This document shows positions 24,946 to 36,377 of a DNA stretch of 64,000 nt, piece by piece (position 1 is the first letter of the stretch; every line of letters starts with the position of its first letter). The notes beneath the pieces are model-generated. The model searched no databases and was not told the origin of the DNA. It saw only the letters and a list, made by a program, of their open reading frames with translations. The translations under genes and the position numbers were made by a program. Origin of the DNA: Auanema rhodensis (taxonomy: Eukaryota > Nematoda > Chromadorea > Rhabditida > Rhabditidae); assembly GCA_964057225.1 (NCBI GenBank), contig OZ059897.1:7316001-7380000 (forward strand), read 5' to 3'.

Positions 24946-27900
24946 AAAGAGAGAGAAAAAATACAAGAAACGAGATTTGTGTATAAAAAGAGGAAAGTCG
25001 AGATGGAAGAGGAAGAAATGAGGAGAAGTAAGAGGAGGAGGAAAAGATTGAATCGACCCACATATTCGGGTTTATGATGAGTCATACCGGAATAACGCAA
25101 AGTACTCATGGAGATACAACGGCCATTGAGTAAGTACAAAACTATTTGAGAAAACTTATACGATGTATCATATATATATATATATATGTGATAAAGAATG
25201 GAGAAAAGAAGTTAAAAACAGAAAATGGCAATACAACAACATGTGATAGGAAGAAAGTGGAGTTGGAAAATGACAAATATTCAATATATAAATGTGAATG
25301 AGAGACAAAATTGAAAATATGGGGGAAACATAGCTATACCATATAGTCGACAAATTATTTCTTAGTTTGAAATCTATTCATTATGATCTTTTAAGCAAAA
25401 GAAGCAAGTGATATAACAGCAATATGAGAAAAGGTTGGGTAGGGGGGGGGTGGTTGAAGAGTGTGGAGGAGTGTTGATTGTGTATGAAAACTATACTGAG
25501 TCAGTCAAAGTTTTTTTAATGTTTAATGCTGCGTACACATATAATTCTATTTTTCTTCTTTAATAGAGTAGTCGTGTAGTGGCTCCATGTTGTCAATATC
25601 ACATTCGCATCATCATCATCATCACCATCCCCATCATCATCATCATCACCATCACCATCCCCATCATTATCAGTATGTTGATGGTAATATTTCAATTCAT
25701 ATGAGTTTAACAGAATAGACAGCACGATGGTAGACAACAGCAATGGTAGCAGGAGACACAAAGCGAAGAGAAAGGTTTTTCAAATCCAAAAATAGAGTAA
25801 TTATGAAAGACAATGTAAACGGAACGGAAAGATAGGGGAGAGGGGGGGGGGGTTCTAATTGGAAATTGAGTGGAAAATAGAATATGATGTCGTTGACAGA
25901 CTATGTGGATAACTTCAGCATTACACCGAAATGTTGTCACAACAAAGCTCAGCACTGCTAATCCTTCGTCGTCTGGCGTTTCAAGGATTTCAGCTGTATT
26001 ATGCTGGTGCAGCTAGTTTTTAGCGGCTAGCAAGAGGAAGAAGAAGAAAAATCAAAAAGAAAATCAAAGAAGATAAGTAAGAAGCATGAACAGATGTTGA
26101 GAGTGCGAGCAACAAACCTGTAGAGGACGTGAAAGAGGTGGGGAGTAGAGAAATGTGAAGTTGGGGTAGAGAGGTGGAGCTTGCTTAAAGCCCAGCACTA
26201 TAGATAATGAGCCAATGAGAGGATGAGAAAACAGGTAAAAGAAAGAGACAACGAATAAAATATGACTGAAACTCAAAAAAAATAATATTTTGAAATCGTT
26301 CAAAGCAGAGGGAGGGATGGCTGGCAGGAGAGAGGCAGGAAGCGATGGAGACAAGGAAGAAGCAAGCATTGGAAACATTATCGAAGTCTGCACACATGAT
26401 AGTTCAACAAGTTGTGTGTATGTGTGTGTATGTTATATGTCACCAATCAGCAATTATTGACTAAAGGTGTATTTCATTTCAAAAAAAAAGTGAAAAAGAG
26501 ACATAGGAGCATGGAAGAAACAAAAAATAAAATTCGTCAATTTATCAGTTCAGGTTTTTCAGTAATCTCTTTTACTAATTTCTCTAGCTTAATGTCTTAG
26601 GACTGCTCCAATATACCTCATTATAAGCTCTGACAGATGATGTCAAAGCAACAAAAGTGATGATGAACTTGAAAAAAGAAAAAAAAGCTTTTTCTTCCAG
26701 TCATAAGTCAATCGTTTATGGATGAACGGAAGATAAATATGACTCAAATTGAAAAAAAAAGAGAAAAACCATTGATTGATGTAGTATAGCTATCATGAGA
26801 TAGCATACGAATCATCATAACCAAAATGAATCATTGGATAAGGATGTTTAATCAAACTGATTCTAGAATAAACAGTATGACCTACCGTAATATTTTCATC
26901 GGATGTTCGTAGCTGTTTCAAATGCTTTTCCATAATTTCCTGACTTAGACGTCCGGCTTCAAATTTAACCAAATACGGAAGATTCTATAATGATGTTAAG
27001 TTTATAACAGTGAACTGATAGAACAAGAGAGGGGGGGGGATAAAGTGAGAGACAGGGATAGAGACAATTTTTGGTTAGACAATGAGAAAAAGGAAATGAT
27101 AATTGTGGGAAAGTGAAATATTAGATAAATGAAATGTAATAAATCAAAATGTACTATATAATACATGAATAATACAGTTAGATACTTAAATTCAATTAAT
27201 CAATTACATAATTCTATTTATACTTCTATTTAAAAAAAATAATTGTCTAAAGATGATTTTTGAATTCGAAAACTATGGCAGAGGGGTGGGTGAGGATATT
27301 ACGATTGCCAAATCCCTCTCAGAATCTGTTTTCAACACACAAAACGGTGGATTATTCATTCAGAATATGAACTGAAACTTCAAAATATGACGCAGATTAT
27401 TTTTTCTTTTTTGTAAAACTAGAATTAAAGATATGAATGCAACCGCATGCTAGCACTCATGAACAGAAAATGAAATTCACGTTTTTCCGTGGAAAGGAAG
27501 TGCACGCACAACGTGCTAGTCCTGTGCGGAAAGAGTTGGTTGGACGACGCACAGGGAGCTTTTCAGCCTAATCTCAGTAGACTACAGTGAAGTCAAGATC
27601 AAAGTAGGAAGTTAAACTACATATTAGTTCATGAACATATTTTCTGTTTATTTAGAATTGTATATGTAATCGTATTGTAAATGTTTATTTTCGAAAGAAA
27701 AATGCTAGGTTGCTTAATCTCATTAACAGCTTTTCTTTCACAGCCTTTTTTTCTTAAAACTCATTGAAATAGCTTGTAAGTTGCCTTAACGTTATCACCA
27801 CACCTACACTGACTATGTGATTGGTGATTACCTTGTTCAATTCGGTGACAAGGATTGCGAAAATCATAAGAAGCATTTCAGAAAAAAAAGAAACGCAAAT

Positions 27901-29863
27901 CCTTGCGTTAGAAGGAAGCAAAGACTTAAGGACAACAAATTCAGATAGACAACGTAAGTTTTCATTGAGGTATCTGATGTTATCAACGTTTGACTTGTTT
28001 CCTTTTTGTCTCTCCAAATTCAACTTTCCTCGTCTCGTTTACTCTCTTTTTCCATCCTCTCACACTGCTTCCCGCCGCCATTTTCTCGTTTTTAAAGAGT
28101 TTTCAACGCATTGTTAACATAAACGATTAGTTGAATAAGTAAGGATTGTAAAAGACGTTTTGTCGACGAATATTGGTAAATCAACATCAAATTTCAGTTG
28201 AGACGATAAAAAGGGAAGGGGGGGGAGGTTGCCAATTTCTCGCCTTTCTATTGTATCCGTTGTTTACTGATGAGCAAAAACTCCATATGATCGGGATAAG
28301 CAATTCGTAAGTCACAAGGTAATGAAATCAAAATCAGAAATCAAAAAAACAGAAGAAGAAGACGAAGAGGAAGAATTGAAAATGAAAGAGAACATCACCT
28401 TTGGTGCCATCTCGTCGGGAGCATGCTTGCTCAGCACGAGAGTAACTCGTGCATTCCATGATTGAGCCCATTCGGTCAACTGATTTGCAAAGATAACATC
28501 ATCTACTGTGCGTACACAATAAAGCAAGCAGATCCGACGAAGAGCAGAGTTGGAATTGTCTTCCGACAGTAAATGGTCCACAATTCGTACAAATGGTGCG
28601 ATTCCGGTTCCGGCTGCAGCAATGAGTAGGTGAGAAGCCTGAAAATGATGATGCAATAGAGTTGAAAGATCTCGAGAGATTTTCAGCAAGAGTATATGAG
28701 CAACGAAGCACTCCAAATACTCCAAAACGTCTCATGAGTATATCTTGGAGCACAACATAAGGTCAAATACATAAACCAGCACATATATCATTAAAATACA
28801 AACACATTTTGCTATATCGTAGTCAAAAAGAAAAATAAACAAGTGATTCAAAAGAAAATTCAAATGTAAATTGAAAATAAGAGCACAAGCTTTATGATGC
28901 TTTGAATTTTCATACACCAGCCTCATGAGCAGCTCTGAGAGCATTAAATGTAAATAGACTGTTTTCATTTGTTTTTTTGGCCCCTCATGTTTTGGCCTTC
29001 TGTCCATCATCATCAAGATTTCTTTATCTTTTCAATGCTTGATAAGAAAAGTCATGAGAATGAAAAGCTAATAAAGATTGAATTTCAAGAACTATTCCGT
29101 GTATATAGCCCATTCACTAGATACATACATCGACTGGCTCATGATTACGCATTCCACGTGAACGTCATTCTACACGAAGCAAGGGGTTGGGAGGGAGGGG
29201 GGCACAATTCGGCTGCTTTTTCATCTTTGTTACCGAATTTTCTTGTGTCATATTATCAAATCAAATGAGTAAAGTAGGAATAACATACGTTTTTCCAATC
29301 TTCTTCTTCAGTATACGGACCACGACACTCAATCATATCGCCGACTTGCCAATGACGAACTTGTGCTGATAATTGTCCATCCTTATAAACCTTAAAGGAT
29401 ATTTCGTTTAAAAATTAAACAGATGCTTGATAGTATTAAAGATTAATTCCCAACTCTTGGGCAGCTGCTACCTAGTCTCTGTTTATCTGTCTAGTTTCTC
29501 ATCACTTATCATCATGTTGTGGTCATTTGTGAATTTATCTGTTTTTTTTTGTTTTTTTTTAATAAAAAACAAAAATAAAAACATATTTCTTCTTCTTTTT
29601 CTTCAGAAAAAATATATAAACACGTATGATATGAGCATGTACATGTTGTTAAGTTGGCAAAAAAAGGTTTCAAGTATGTGTATACGCATGTTTGTACATG
29701 CTGAAGCTTTACCTCAACTCTCTAAATCATCATCACCCGTGACAACATCACTCAATTTCTCTTTCAATATTCATAATTTACCTTTATGGGAACTTCGAAA
29801 AATTCTTTTTCAACCCTTGTCGGAGTATACTGACGCGAAATGTAGTGATCATTCAAATTTAAC
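18319..29863 (-). CDS. CYB5RL: NADH-cytochrome b5 reductase-like protein, exons 5-9 (FAD/NAD part)
   Basis: The C-terminal 205 residues of a 335-residue CYB5RL-type flavoprotein that would pass electrons from NADH through FAD. Exons: 29863-29782 (RQYTPT, FAD-binding, residues 141-146), 29390-29289 (VYKDGQL...GDMIECRGPY), 28638-28399 (NAD-binding AAAGTGIAP near residue 202), 26984-26886 and 18411-18319 (VAVCGPTTFEKD, the conserved C-terminal CGP motif, then a stop). All junctions are in phase. The match to vertebrate CYB5RL continues in order to the C-terminus. Introns here are large: 391, 650, 1,414 and 8,474 bp, against about 50 bp in neighbouring genes. The first 130 residues are not upstream within this transcript region. 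They lie beyond two unrelated genes at 38852-39372. Without them this part lacks a start codon and the first FAD-domain strands. Confidence 0.87.
19650..19691. repeat. (TC)n microsatellite
   Basis: A perfect CT dinucleotide array. It is the only long one in this region with pyrimidines on the + strand. Confidence 0.95.
20997..21034. repeat. (GA)n microsatellite
   Basis: A GA array with one GG interruption near its start, inside the 8.5-kb intron. Confidence 0.9.
21235..21315. repeat. (GA)n microsatellite
   Basis: An essentially perfect GA array of about 81 bp. Frames of 60-62 codons on both strands here (poly-RE and poly-SL) are repeat artefacts. Confidence 0.95.
24873..24939. repeat. (GA)n microsatellite followed by G run
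   Basis: A perfect GA array of about 67 bp ending in a short G run. Confidence 0.95.
25605..25670. repeat. (CAT)n-rich imperfect trinucleotide tract
   Basis: Repeated CAT units with CAC and CCC interruptions form an imperfect triplet tract in two similar blocks. It makes a poly-D/G frame on the minus strand. Confidence 0.85.
26985..28398 (-). other. 1.4-kb intron of the b5-reductase-like gene
   Basis: The intron between donor CCAAAG|GTGATG and acceptor CATTATAG. It contains G runs at 27031-27039 and 28218-28225 and a locally GC-richer stretch at 27450-27600 with no recognised feature. Frames of 89-98 codons at 27754-28117 on both strands show no family similarity I can name. Confidence 0.6.
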
Positions 29864-29938
29864 CTACAAAAAAAATTATTTTAGCTGAAAATTTATTCTT
29901 TTTTTTTAATTTATTTATAATTCAAATTATTTTGTTTA

Positions 29939-29955
29939 TGCACAGTTGCTAGTTC
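29939..29955 (-). repeat. complementary intron segment, acceptor side
   Basis: The minus strand reads GAACTAGCAACTGTGCA. It is the exact reverse complement of the minus-strand segment at 38790-38806, so RNAs from the two sites could form 17 Watson-Crick pairs plus a flanking G-U. It ends 75 nt upstream of the acceptor of exon 5 (29863). Directly before it the minus strand reads TTTTTTTTCAG, a strong acceptor. See the finding on the split gene. Confidence 0.8.
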
Positions 29956-30359
29956 CTGAAAAAAAAGATTCAATTTGAAGACAGAAAAATTATTTTTTGA
30001 ATACAATCATAATAGAAATCTTTATTCTTATTTAGATAAATTATGAAGAAAAGTGCGCAGATGAAGATGGTAATACGGAGGAAAATAACATGAATTCTAG
30101 ATATTATTCTGCGTTAACTAGACAAATATTCAGATTAACTCATCTGAAATGTCTGAAATTTGATTTTCAGCATTAAAAAAGAAATGAAATTTGAGAATAA
30201 TTGAAGGTAGACGAACAACGAGACACTTTGTTTGCCCAAACTTCGTTCTATTGGCTTATTTTGGAGATCGTGAAGAAAAAATGCATAGGTCTAGGTGGAG
30301 GATGAGGGTGTTGGCAGAAAAAATTATTTAAAATAGTTTCTATCCTCTATTACTATGAA

Positions 30360-33300
30360 TTACATAGTAATCATAAGGATATATCCCACAAGAGGCAAAT
30401 ATGGCTTTAAGAATGGACCAATAATTGGAGTCATTAGAATGTAATCAACAATCATCCAGTAAGCTTTAAATTGTAATCGACCCCATGATGGGAAAAAGCG
30501 GACATTCGTGTATGAGACATCAACTTTTCCCTGCTCCATACGCTTACGAGCCTGCTCAACCTGAAACAGTGAGATTATTTGAAGCTTAACTTAGTAATAC
30601 AGTATGTAAGAAAATACTCAAGAATTCGTCAAGTACAAACCTTTTGGAAGTTGCAGGTGCCATTGTTATCAGTGAAATGAAATCCGAATCTTCCAAGTTG
30701 CATTAGTTTAGATCCTCCATCAGTTTCACAATCAAGTTGGATGATATATGGAGGATTTTCTTGAGCAGTATACATCCATTCCCATGAGTGAGCAATTCTA
30801 TAAAAAATAAAGATAAATATATGAAATATATAGTTAATAATAGTTTGATATTTGATGATCCCCCCCCCCTCCCCTGTCTTTTTCTCTCTCTTTCTTTGTA
30901 GTTTGTACAAACAACATAGCCCAACTTAAAGAACTGAGACTTGTAGTTGTGAAATTTAACTGGCATACTTAGGTTAATAGACACTCACAAAACCAGAATA
31001 TAAAACTAAAAAAACATCGAAAAAAAATAAGACGTAATAATAGATTTAGAAAATACTTAAAAAGAAATTATAATGTGTGATTACACACTTCATCTCTTAA
31101 AAATGAACAAAAAACATGTAGCTAAGATAAGAAAATGAAAACACAACCGATCAGCAGGCATTACTATTATAAAATGAAATAATTTGCATAATTATTGTAC
31201 AATCAATCGATATTTGTACAAATAAATAATTTTTAATATTTTCTCCGGAATATCCAGTTTTCATAATATTTCCGTTTTTCTTCTTTATTTTTAATAAGTT
31301 GTCATGAAAATAACTTGCTTGTATCTTGTACTCTAGATGAACTTCATAGCTCATTGAGTAAGGTTAGAGAAGACTAGTGTATAATACGATTTCCAAGTAA
31401 AATATCGTCAAAATACGGTAAAAAACGATATTTAGATTGAAAATAACGAAAAATTGCAAAGTATACTGTATGTCTTCCAAGTGTTTTTCATGTGAAATTT
31501 CAGGAATAAAGAATTGAAGATCTTACTTGTGAGGAATGAATGCACATCGAGGTTTTTCCCAAGTATGGCATTGATGGATCATTACTCCCATATCTGGAGT
31601 ATACCAGTGAGCAAGTTTATCAGAAAGTCGTTCAAAGAATTCCAATGTATCATTGTTGGCACGGATGAAGAAGTTAGCTCCTGAAAATAATAGGAATAAC
31701 TGTTCTCAAATTAGTTCTTTTTTTCTAGTTTTGAGAGAAAGAGAGAGAGAGGATAGAGAGAGATTTCCTTTAAGATTAAAGAATTTCAGAAGTCGAGATG
31801 AAGAAACTATAATTCTTCACCAATTTCCCCAAACCCTCTCTTCTCACCAAACGCATTTTTTTTGAAAATCGTCCAGTTTCCTTCTGAACATTTCAACTAT
31901 TACATACCATAAATAGGCAGAAAATGATGATACATGGAAATAAAAGAAAGAAACTATTGAGAAATAAAAAAAACGACAAAAAACTCTATTTTCTATCTAT
32001 TCATCAGGTATTTTCAAGTTTAACAGCCTTATCTATTTTATATTGAAATGAAAATTCAAGCGTACCGTTTACCCATTCAGCCCTCATGCTGTTCTCATCG
32101 ATACCGATTTGATCAAAGATGGCATCATAAGACATATCATCTTCATATCCCAACTCAAAGAGATTTCTTCTCCAGAATGTATCTTGTTGCATCATCCAGA
32201 AAGATTTTCCTCTTCGAAGTAAAGCAACAGCCAAGTTGGATCGAAGTAAGTAGATTGTCTGATATGGTCCTTCAGCGAAACTGAATGGCTTCTGAAACAT
32301 CATATAGTCTTAATCTGATCACATTTCCGCTAATCTTTAACATTTTCATTAGTTCGCGAGAATTAAATTACTGAATCTTATTGGAATAACTTTCAAACTA
32401 CTTTGAAACAGTGAAATATTAGTATTCCCTTCTCAACTCTATCTAAGTATATTACTGTTTTTCGTTAACTCAATCACATTCCAAACTGTCAATTCTCTGT
32501 AACCTCCTGATTTGTCTAGAATTTCATGTTCTAATTCTGAATGAAATTTCATCACACATGACTGATTTTTCAATAATTCAAATATTATATTCGATGAATA
32601 ATGGTATATATCGAGAATTAACGTCGTCTACATACAGTCGAGCCATCATCATGAATGTCTATAAAAAGAAAAAAGTTTGGGAATGGGCTATGTGTAGACG
32701 ATAGACCTCTGCGAACAAGAGAACGATGATGAGGATGAAATGGATAACTTTCAAATGAACATATACAACATGAGGATGATGACGAACGATGACCTTGCAG
32801 GTTTGACATCCCTCACCTTTCGTCCTCCTAGTACCCTGCATACCATACTCCTGCACCTCATCCCATGCTTTACTCTCTTCGTCCCTCTTAAACTTGGTTT
32901 CGCATCATTTAACACATACGCCTACATTCACAGTCATACTACTCTAAATTTATCGGATTTGCTATTGATCACTTGACCGTCAGACCTTCCGGTAATCCGG
33001 AAAAGAGGAGAAACGTTCTGAAGATAATCGTTTACCAGACGGAATTAGACCAATCTTATCTTCTTTCGCTCCTTCTCTTACTAAATCTCCTTCAAATTTC
33101 CATTCTCTTAAACTCTCTTATAGTATTCTTAGTGGGCTTTCCTCTTAAGTATACGAAATAAGGACAAAAAAATGTTTAAGAAAATCCGAAGAACAATCTT
33201 TGAAGAACAAAAGTAAAATCGAATTTGAAATTGATGATGAATTTGCGTGATTGTCTCTACAAATCAAAAGATCATCTTTCATTTGTTTACGAAAATAAGA

Positions 33301-34233
33301 TTGTTCGATTAAATTTAATTAAAGTTGATAATTATGATTTCAATCCGCTTAATTATCGGAATAAATGAGCGAAAACACTTGAAAAAACCCTAAATCAGGA
33401 CACAAATTGTTTTGTGGGCTAAGACTCTGCTGCTTATTATGAACTAGTTTAAACATATTCGAACGAAAAATCGACACTCTTTTCCGGTTTAAACGTTTTT
33501 TTTTGGTAGAGGGGAGGGGGCTTTATCACACTTTATATTAAATATTTTCAGAAGCCAGAAAAAATTTTCCTTAAACAAACAGCAATTAATTTCAAAATCC
33601 CGAACATTCTCAGTTTTTATTTTTATGAAAAAAAAGAAGAAAACTCACATAGAGACTTGGTGTTGGCCAATGGAATTGACGAATTTGTGGCCAAGCTTTC
33701 TTCAATTCATCACGAGCAACTGTATCCAAAGTAACGAAGATGAGACGCTCGTGAACTCCATCGAGAGTGGCGGTGTTACACAAGAAGTTGTATGTCATGT
33801 TGAGAGCATACTGATTCAGAAGTAAAATTGCGGGAGGACGGGTGAATTCGGTATCTAATGTGTGAATGAGGTCTTCAAATTCGGGAGAATTCTCAATCAA
33901 ACGAATAGCTACGGAATCTCCGTGGCTCTTAACGTAGCGAACGGCGGCAATAGCATTTTGAGTTTTACGGAGAACCAGCAGACCGAATACGAACCAGAAT
34001 CCATAAAAACACAGCATGACAATACGTGAAATCCAGTGCCACTGACGTGGTGAGATCCAAACAACATCTTCAGTTTTACCCACAATTTTCTTCTGTGTAG
34101 TATTCTTAGGTTTCTGTTCTACAGCAGTAGAAGCAGATTTTTCATTCTTTTCACGTTCACTCTTGCTTGTCTGAACGTTACTACCAGCAGTCGAAGGAGA
34201 AATACGATGGCGCAAGCCTGTGCCTGTCGTCAT
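30360..34233 (-). CDS. nucleotide-diphospho-sugar transferase-like type II membrane protein
   Basis: A predicted Golgi-type glycosyltransferase-like protein of 440 residues in five in-phase exons: 34233-33649, 32291-32066, 31680-31527, 30797-30641, 30560-30360. The N-terminal 60-70 residues are hydrophilic (Ser/Lys/Thr-rich). A single TM anchor (about 71-88, IVMLCFYGFWFVFGLLVL) follows, then a lumenal domain. Family-like segments are FVTLDTVARDELKKAWPQI, PFSFAEGPYQTIYLLRSNL, FWMMQQDTFW (a QQD in the place of the usual DxD, residues 230-232), TPDMGVMIHQCHTWEKPRC and GTCNFQKV. This resembles the nematode-expanded nucleotide-diphospho-sugar transferase family (PF03407-like); donor and acceptor are unknown. 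The acceptor TCTGTTTCAG abuts the ATG, suggesting spliced-leader addition. The gene lies wholly between the two parts of the split b5-reductase-like gene, on the same strand. Introns 1 (1,357 bp) and 3 (729 bp) are long. Confidence 0.82.
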
Positions 34234-35594
34234 CTGAAACAGACGGCAAATATGAGGATATGTAGAAAGAAGCAAAGCAAAAGTCGTGAAAAAAATGAAA
34301 TAAATGTTAAAACACGGAAAGCTGAAAAATGATTATGCAGGAATGAAATACGATCAGAAAGACAATGAATTAATAAAGAATTCTAATGAAAAATGAATTA
34401 GAAGAAAACAGAATCACATAATTAGGAACACTTATTAGAGCTGACGACTATTTCCGAGCAATACATAACAGCAAAATGACATTTTTTCTAGGAATTGATG
34501 TACAAATGATCTTATTGTTTGATGTTAAACTGTTCGCCAAACCAGTACAACAATTTCGAAGAGGAGGAGCCGAAGTTCATGTTCTATCAATAAGAGTTGG
34601 AAGCATGAAATTGATGAGAAGCAGCTAATGAAGGTGTGTATATGTGCTGACCATCCATGATAAAAATATTATGAACAGAGTAAAAGAGTTAAGTGAATAT
34701 TCTGAGAAAGAGAGAAAGATCGAATGAGAGATTCCTGATTCAGGTGCGAAATGGATGAAAGAAAAACGGTCAAGAAGCGAGACGACCCCTCGACAATACG
34801 TCAAGAAGTACTGATTGCGGTAGATACGAAGACTTGAACGAGAGATAGCAAGTTACGGACATTCTGACGCGTTTTTTTTCTCAAACATTTTCAGAAATAG
34901 TCCGTTCACTGGAATTAGGTTTGAAATGATTGCTGGACGTTGTTCAGAAATGCAGTAAATAGGAAAGGTTGGAAGAGTCTCCAACTGAGATCTGAAAGTC
35001 AGATTGAACATCTGCCTCCGAATTCTGTTCTCAATTTTTGATCAACCAAGTCGAATGAAATGAAAGATATTTCATAAATGATAGAGAATATGCTCGTAAG
35101 GCCAGAAAAATCTCGAAATATCCTATAAAGTAGTTATAAATCGATTTATCGGCTCAATAAAACTTCATCGAATGAACCTCATCGTTGGAACATCAGTCCG
35201 ACCATAGTCAGTAGGAACGATTCTGTTAGATCGATTGATCAGCAGAAGTACATACGCCCGACAAAGTTCAGACGGTAACGCTGACGTAGGCCTTCAACAT
35301 TCTATTCTAGATGAATAGACAACGATAAGTGTAGATGGCAGGCGATTAAGGAATTACTGGATTTTGAGCAGTCGAGTGATATCATCAGGTAAACAGATAC
35401 ATGTTCTCGAATCTCCCATTCTTCCAAGCTCGTCAATCACTTTTGAAAATCATTAACCTTCACATGGTTTAGTATTTTTTTATTTTAAAAAGTTTAAAGG
35501 CATTCGTAAGAAGAAGAAAACTAATGAAACAAACAAAACAAACTATTCAGAGAAACATGGTGCCAATACCAACTTCTACAGAAACTGTACATGT

Positions 35595-35618
35595 ATGTGT
35601 GTGTGTGTGTGTGTGTGT
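35595..35618. repeat. (TG)n microsatellite
   Basis: A short perfect TG array. Confidence 0.9.
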
Positions 35619-36284
35619 ATGTGGTAAACATGTAATATAGATGAGGATGTTTTGGGAAGCGAAAAGAAGTAATAGTTGAACACTTAGAAGAAAAAAAAGA
35701 AGTTCAAGTGAAAGAGAGAGAGAGCAAAAGAGAGAGAGGGACAGAGAGAAAGAGAGAGAGAGACAGGATGGGTAATACTTAGGCAAGAGAAGGAAATAGG
35801 AGAAGACAAGGAACGTATTTCAGGTAGTTTCCGGTTCCTTATGTCTAATTGTGGCGTCTCTGTCTATATATGATTGTCTTCTGTTATGAGCAGGTTGCTT
35901 CATCGAACAATAGCGACCAAGAGAATGTTGGTCATTATTAACAAGTTATCTTTCATAAACATTCTGAGAATGAGACACAGGAAAGAGAAAGAATTTAGGA
36001 TGCTATGCTGCAGGTTGATGATGAAACGAAATGATGATCGAGAGCAGGTTTGAAACATCGAAAGGAAGATTAAGGTAGACGGAAAAGCAAGCACAAAAAT
36101 ATCATAACAGACGTAGATATCAGTCAAGACGTGTATGGCAGTATTAAAGTAAAATCAGTAAAGATAACATCGATAGATCGGCCAAGGCTACCGCAAGTAA
36201 GGCTGGTGTACATTCAACCTTCAGCTATCTCATCCCCCAGGCCACAGGGGGTTGAAAGATAGTAGAGCCTAACGACATGGACAG

Positions 36285-36288
<4 letters not shown>

Positions 36289-36371
<83 letters not shown>
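36289..36371. repeat. (AG)n microsatellite
   Basis: An uninterrupted AG array of about 80 bp. It creates poly-SL frames on the minus strand that are not genes. Confidence 0.95.

Positions 36372-36377
<6 letters not shown>

Larger units (their letters stand above)
18412..26885 (-). other. 8.5-kb last intron of the b5-reductase-like gene
   Basis: The intron between donor ACG|GTAGGT (26885) and acceptor TGTTTTAG (18412). It is purine-rich on +, so CT-rich in the transcript, and holds GA arrays at 20997-21034, 21235-21315 and 24873-24939, a CT array at 19650-19691, a TCA/TCG triplet region at 21855-21900 and 25605-25670, and G runs at 25442-25449 and 25842-25852. Open frames inside (19810-20097, 20117-20341, 23592-23852 on +) match no family I know. 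Confidence 0.65.

Noticed and set aside
18412-26885. Possible complementary segments at the ends of the 8.5-kb intron
   Set aside because: The best I saw was an imperfect match of about 11 of 13 bases (near 18493 and 26830), which is expected by chance and is nothing like the 17-nt perfect pair at the 9-kb junction.
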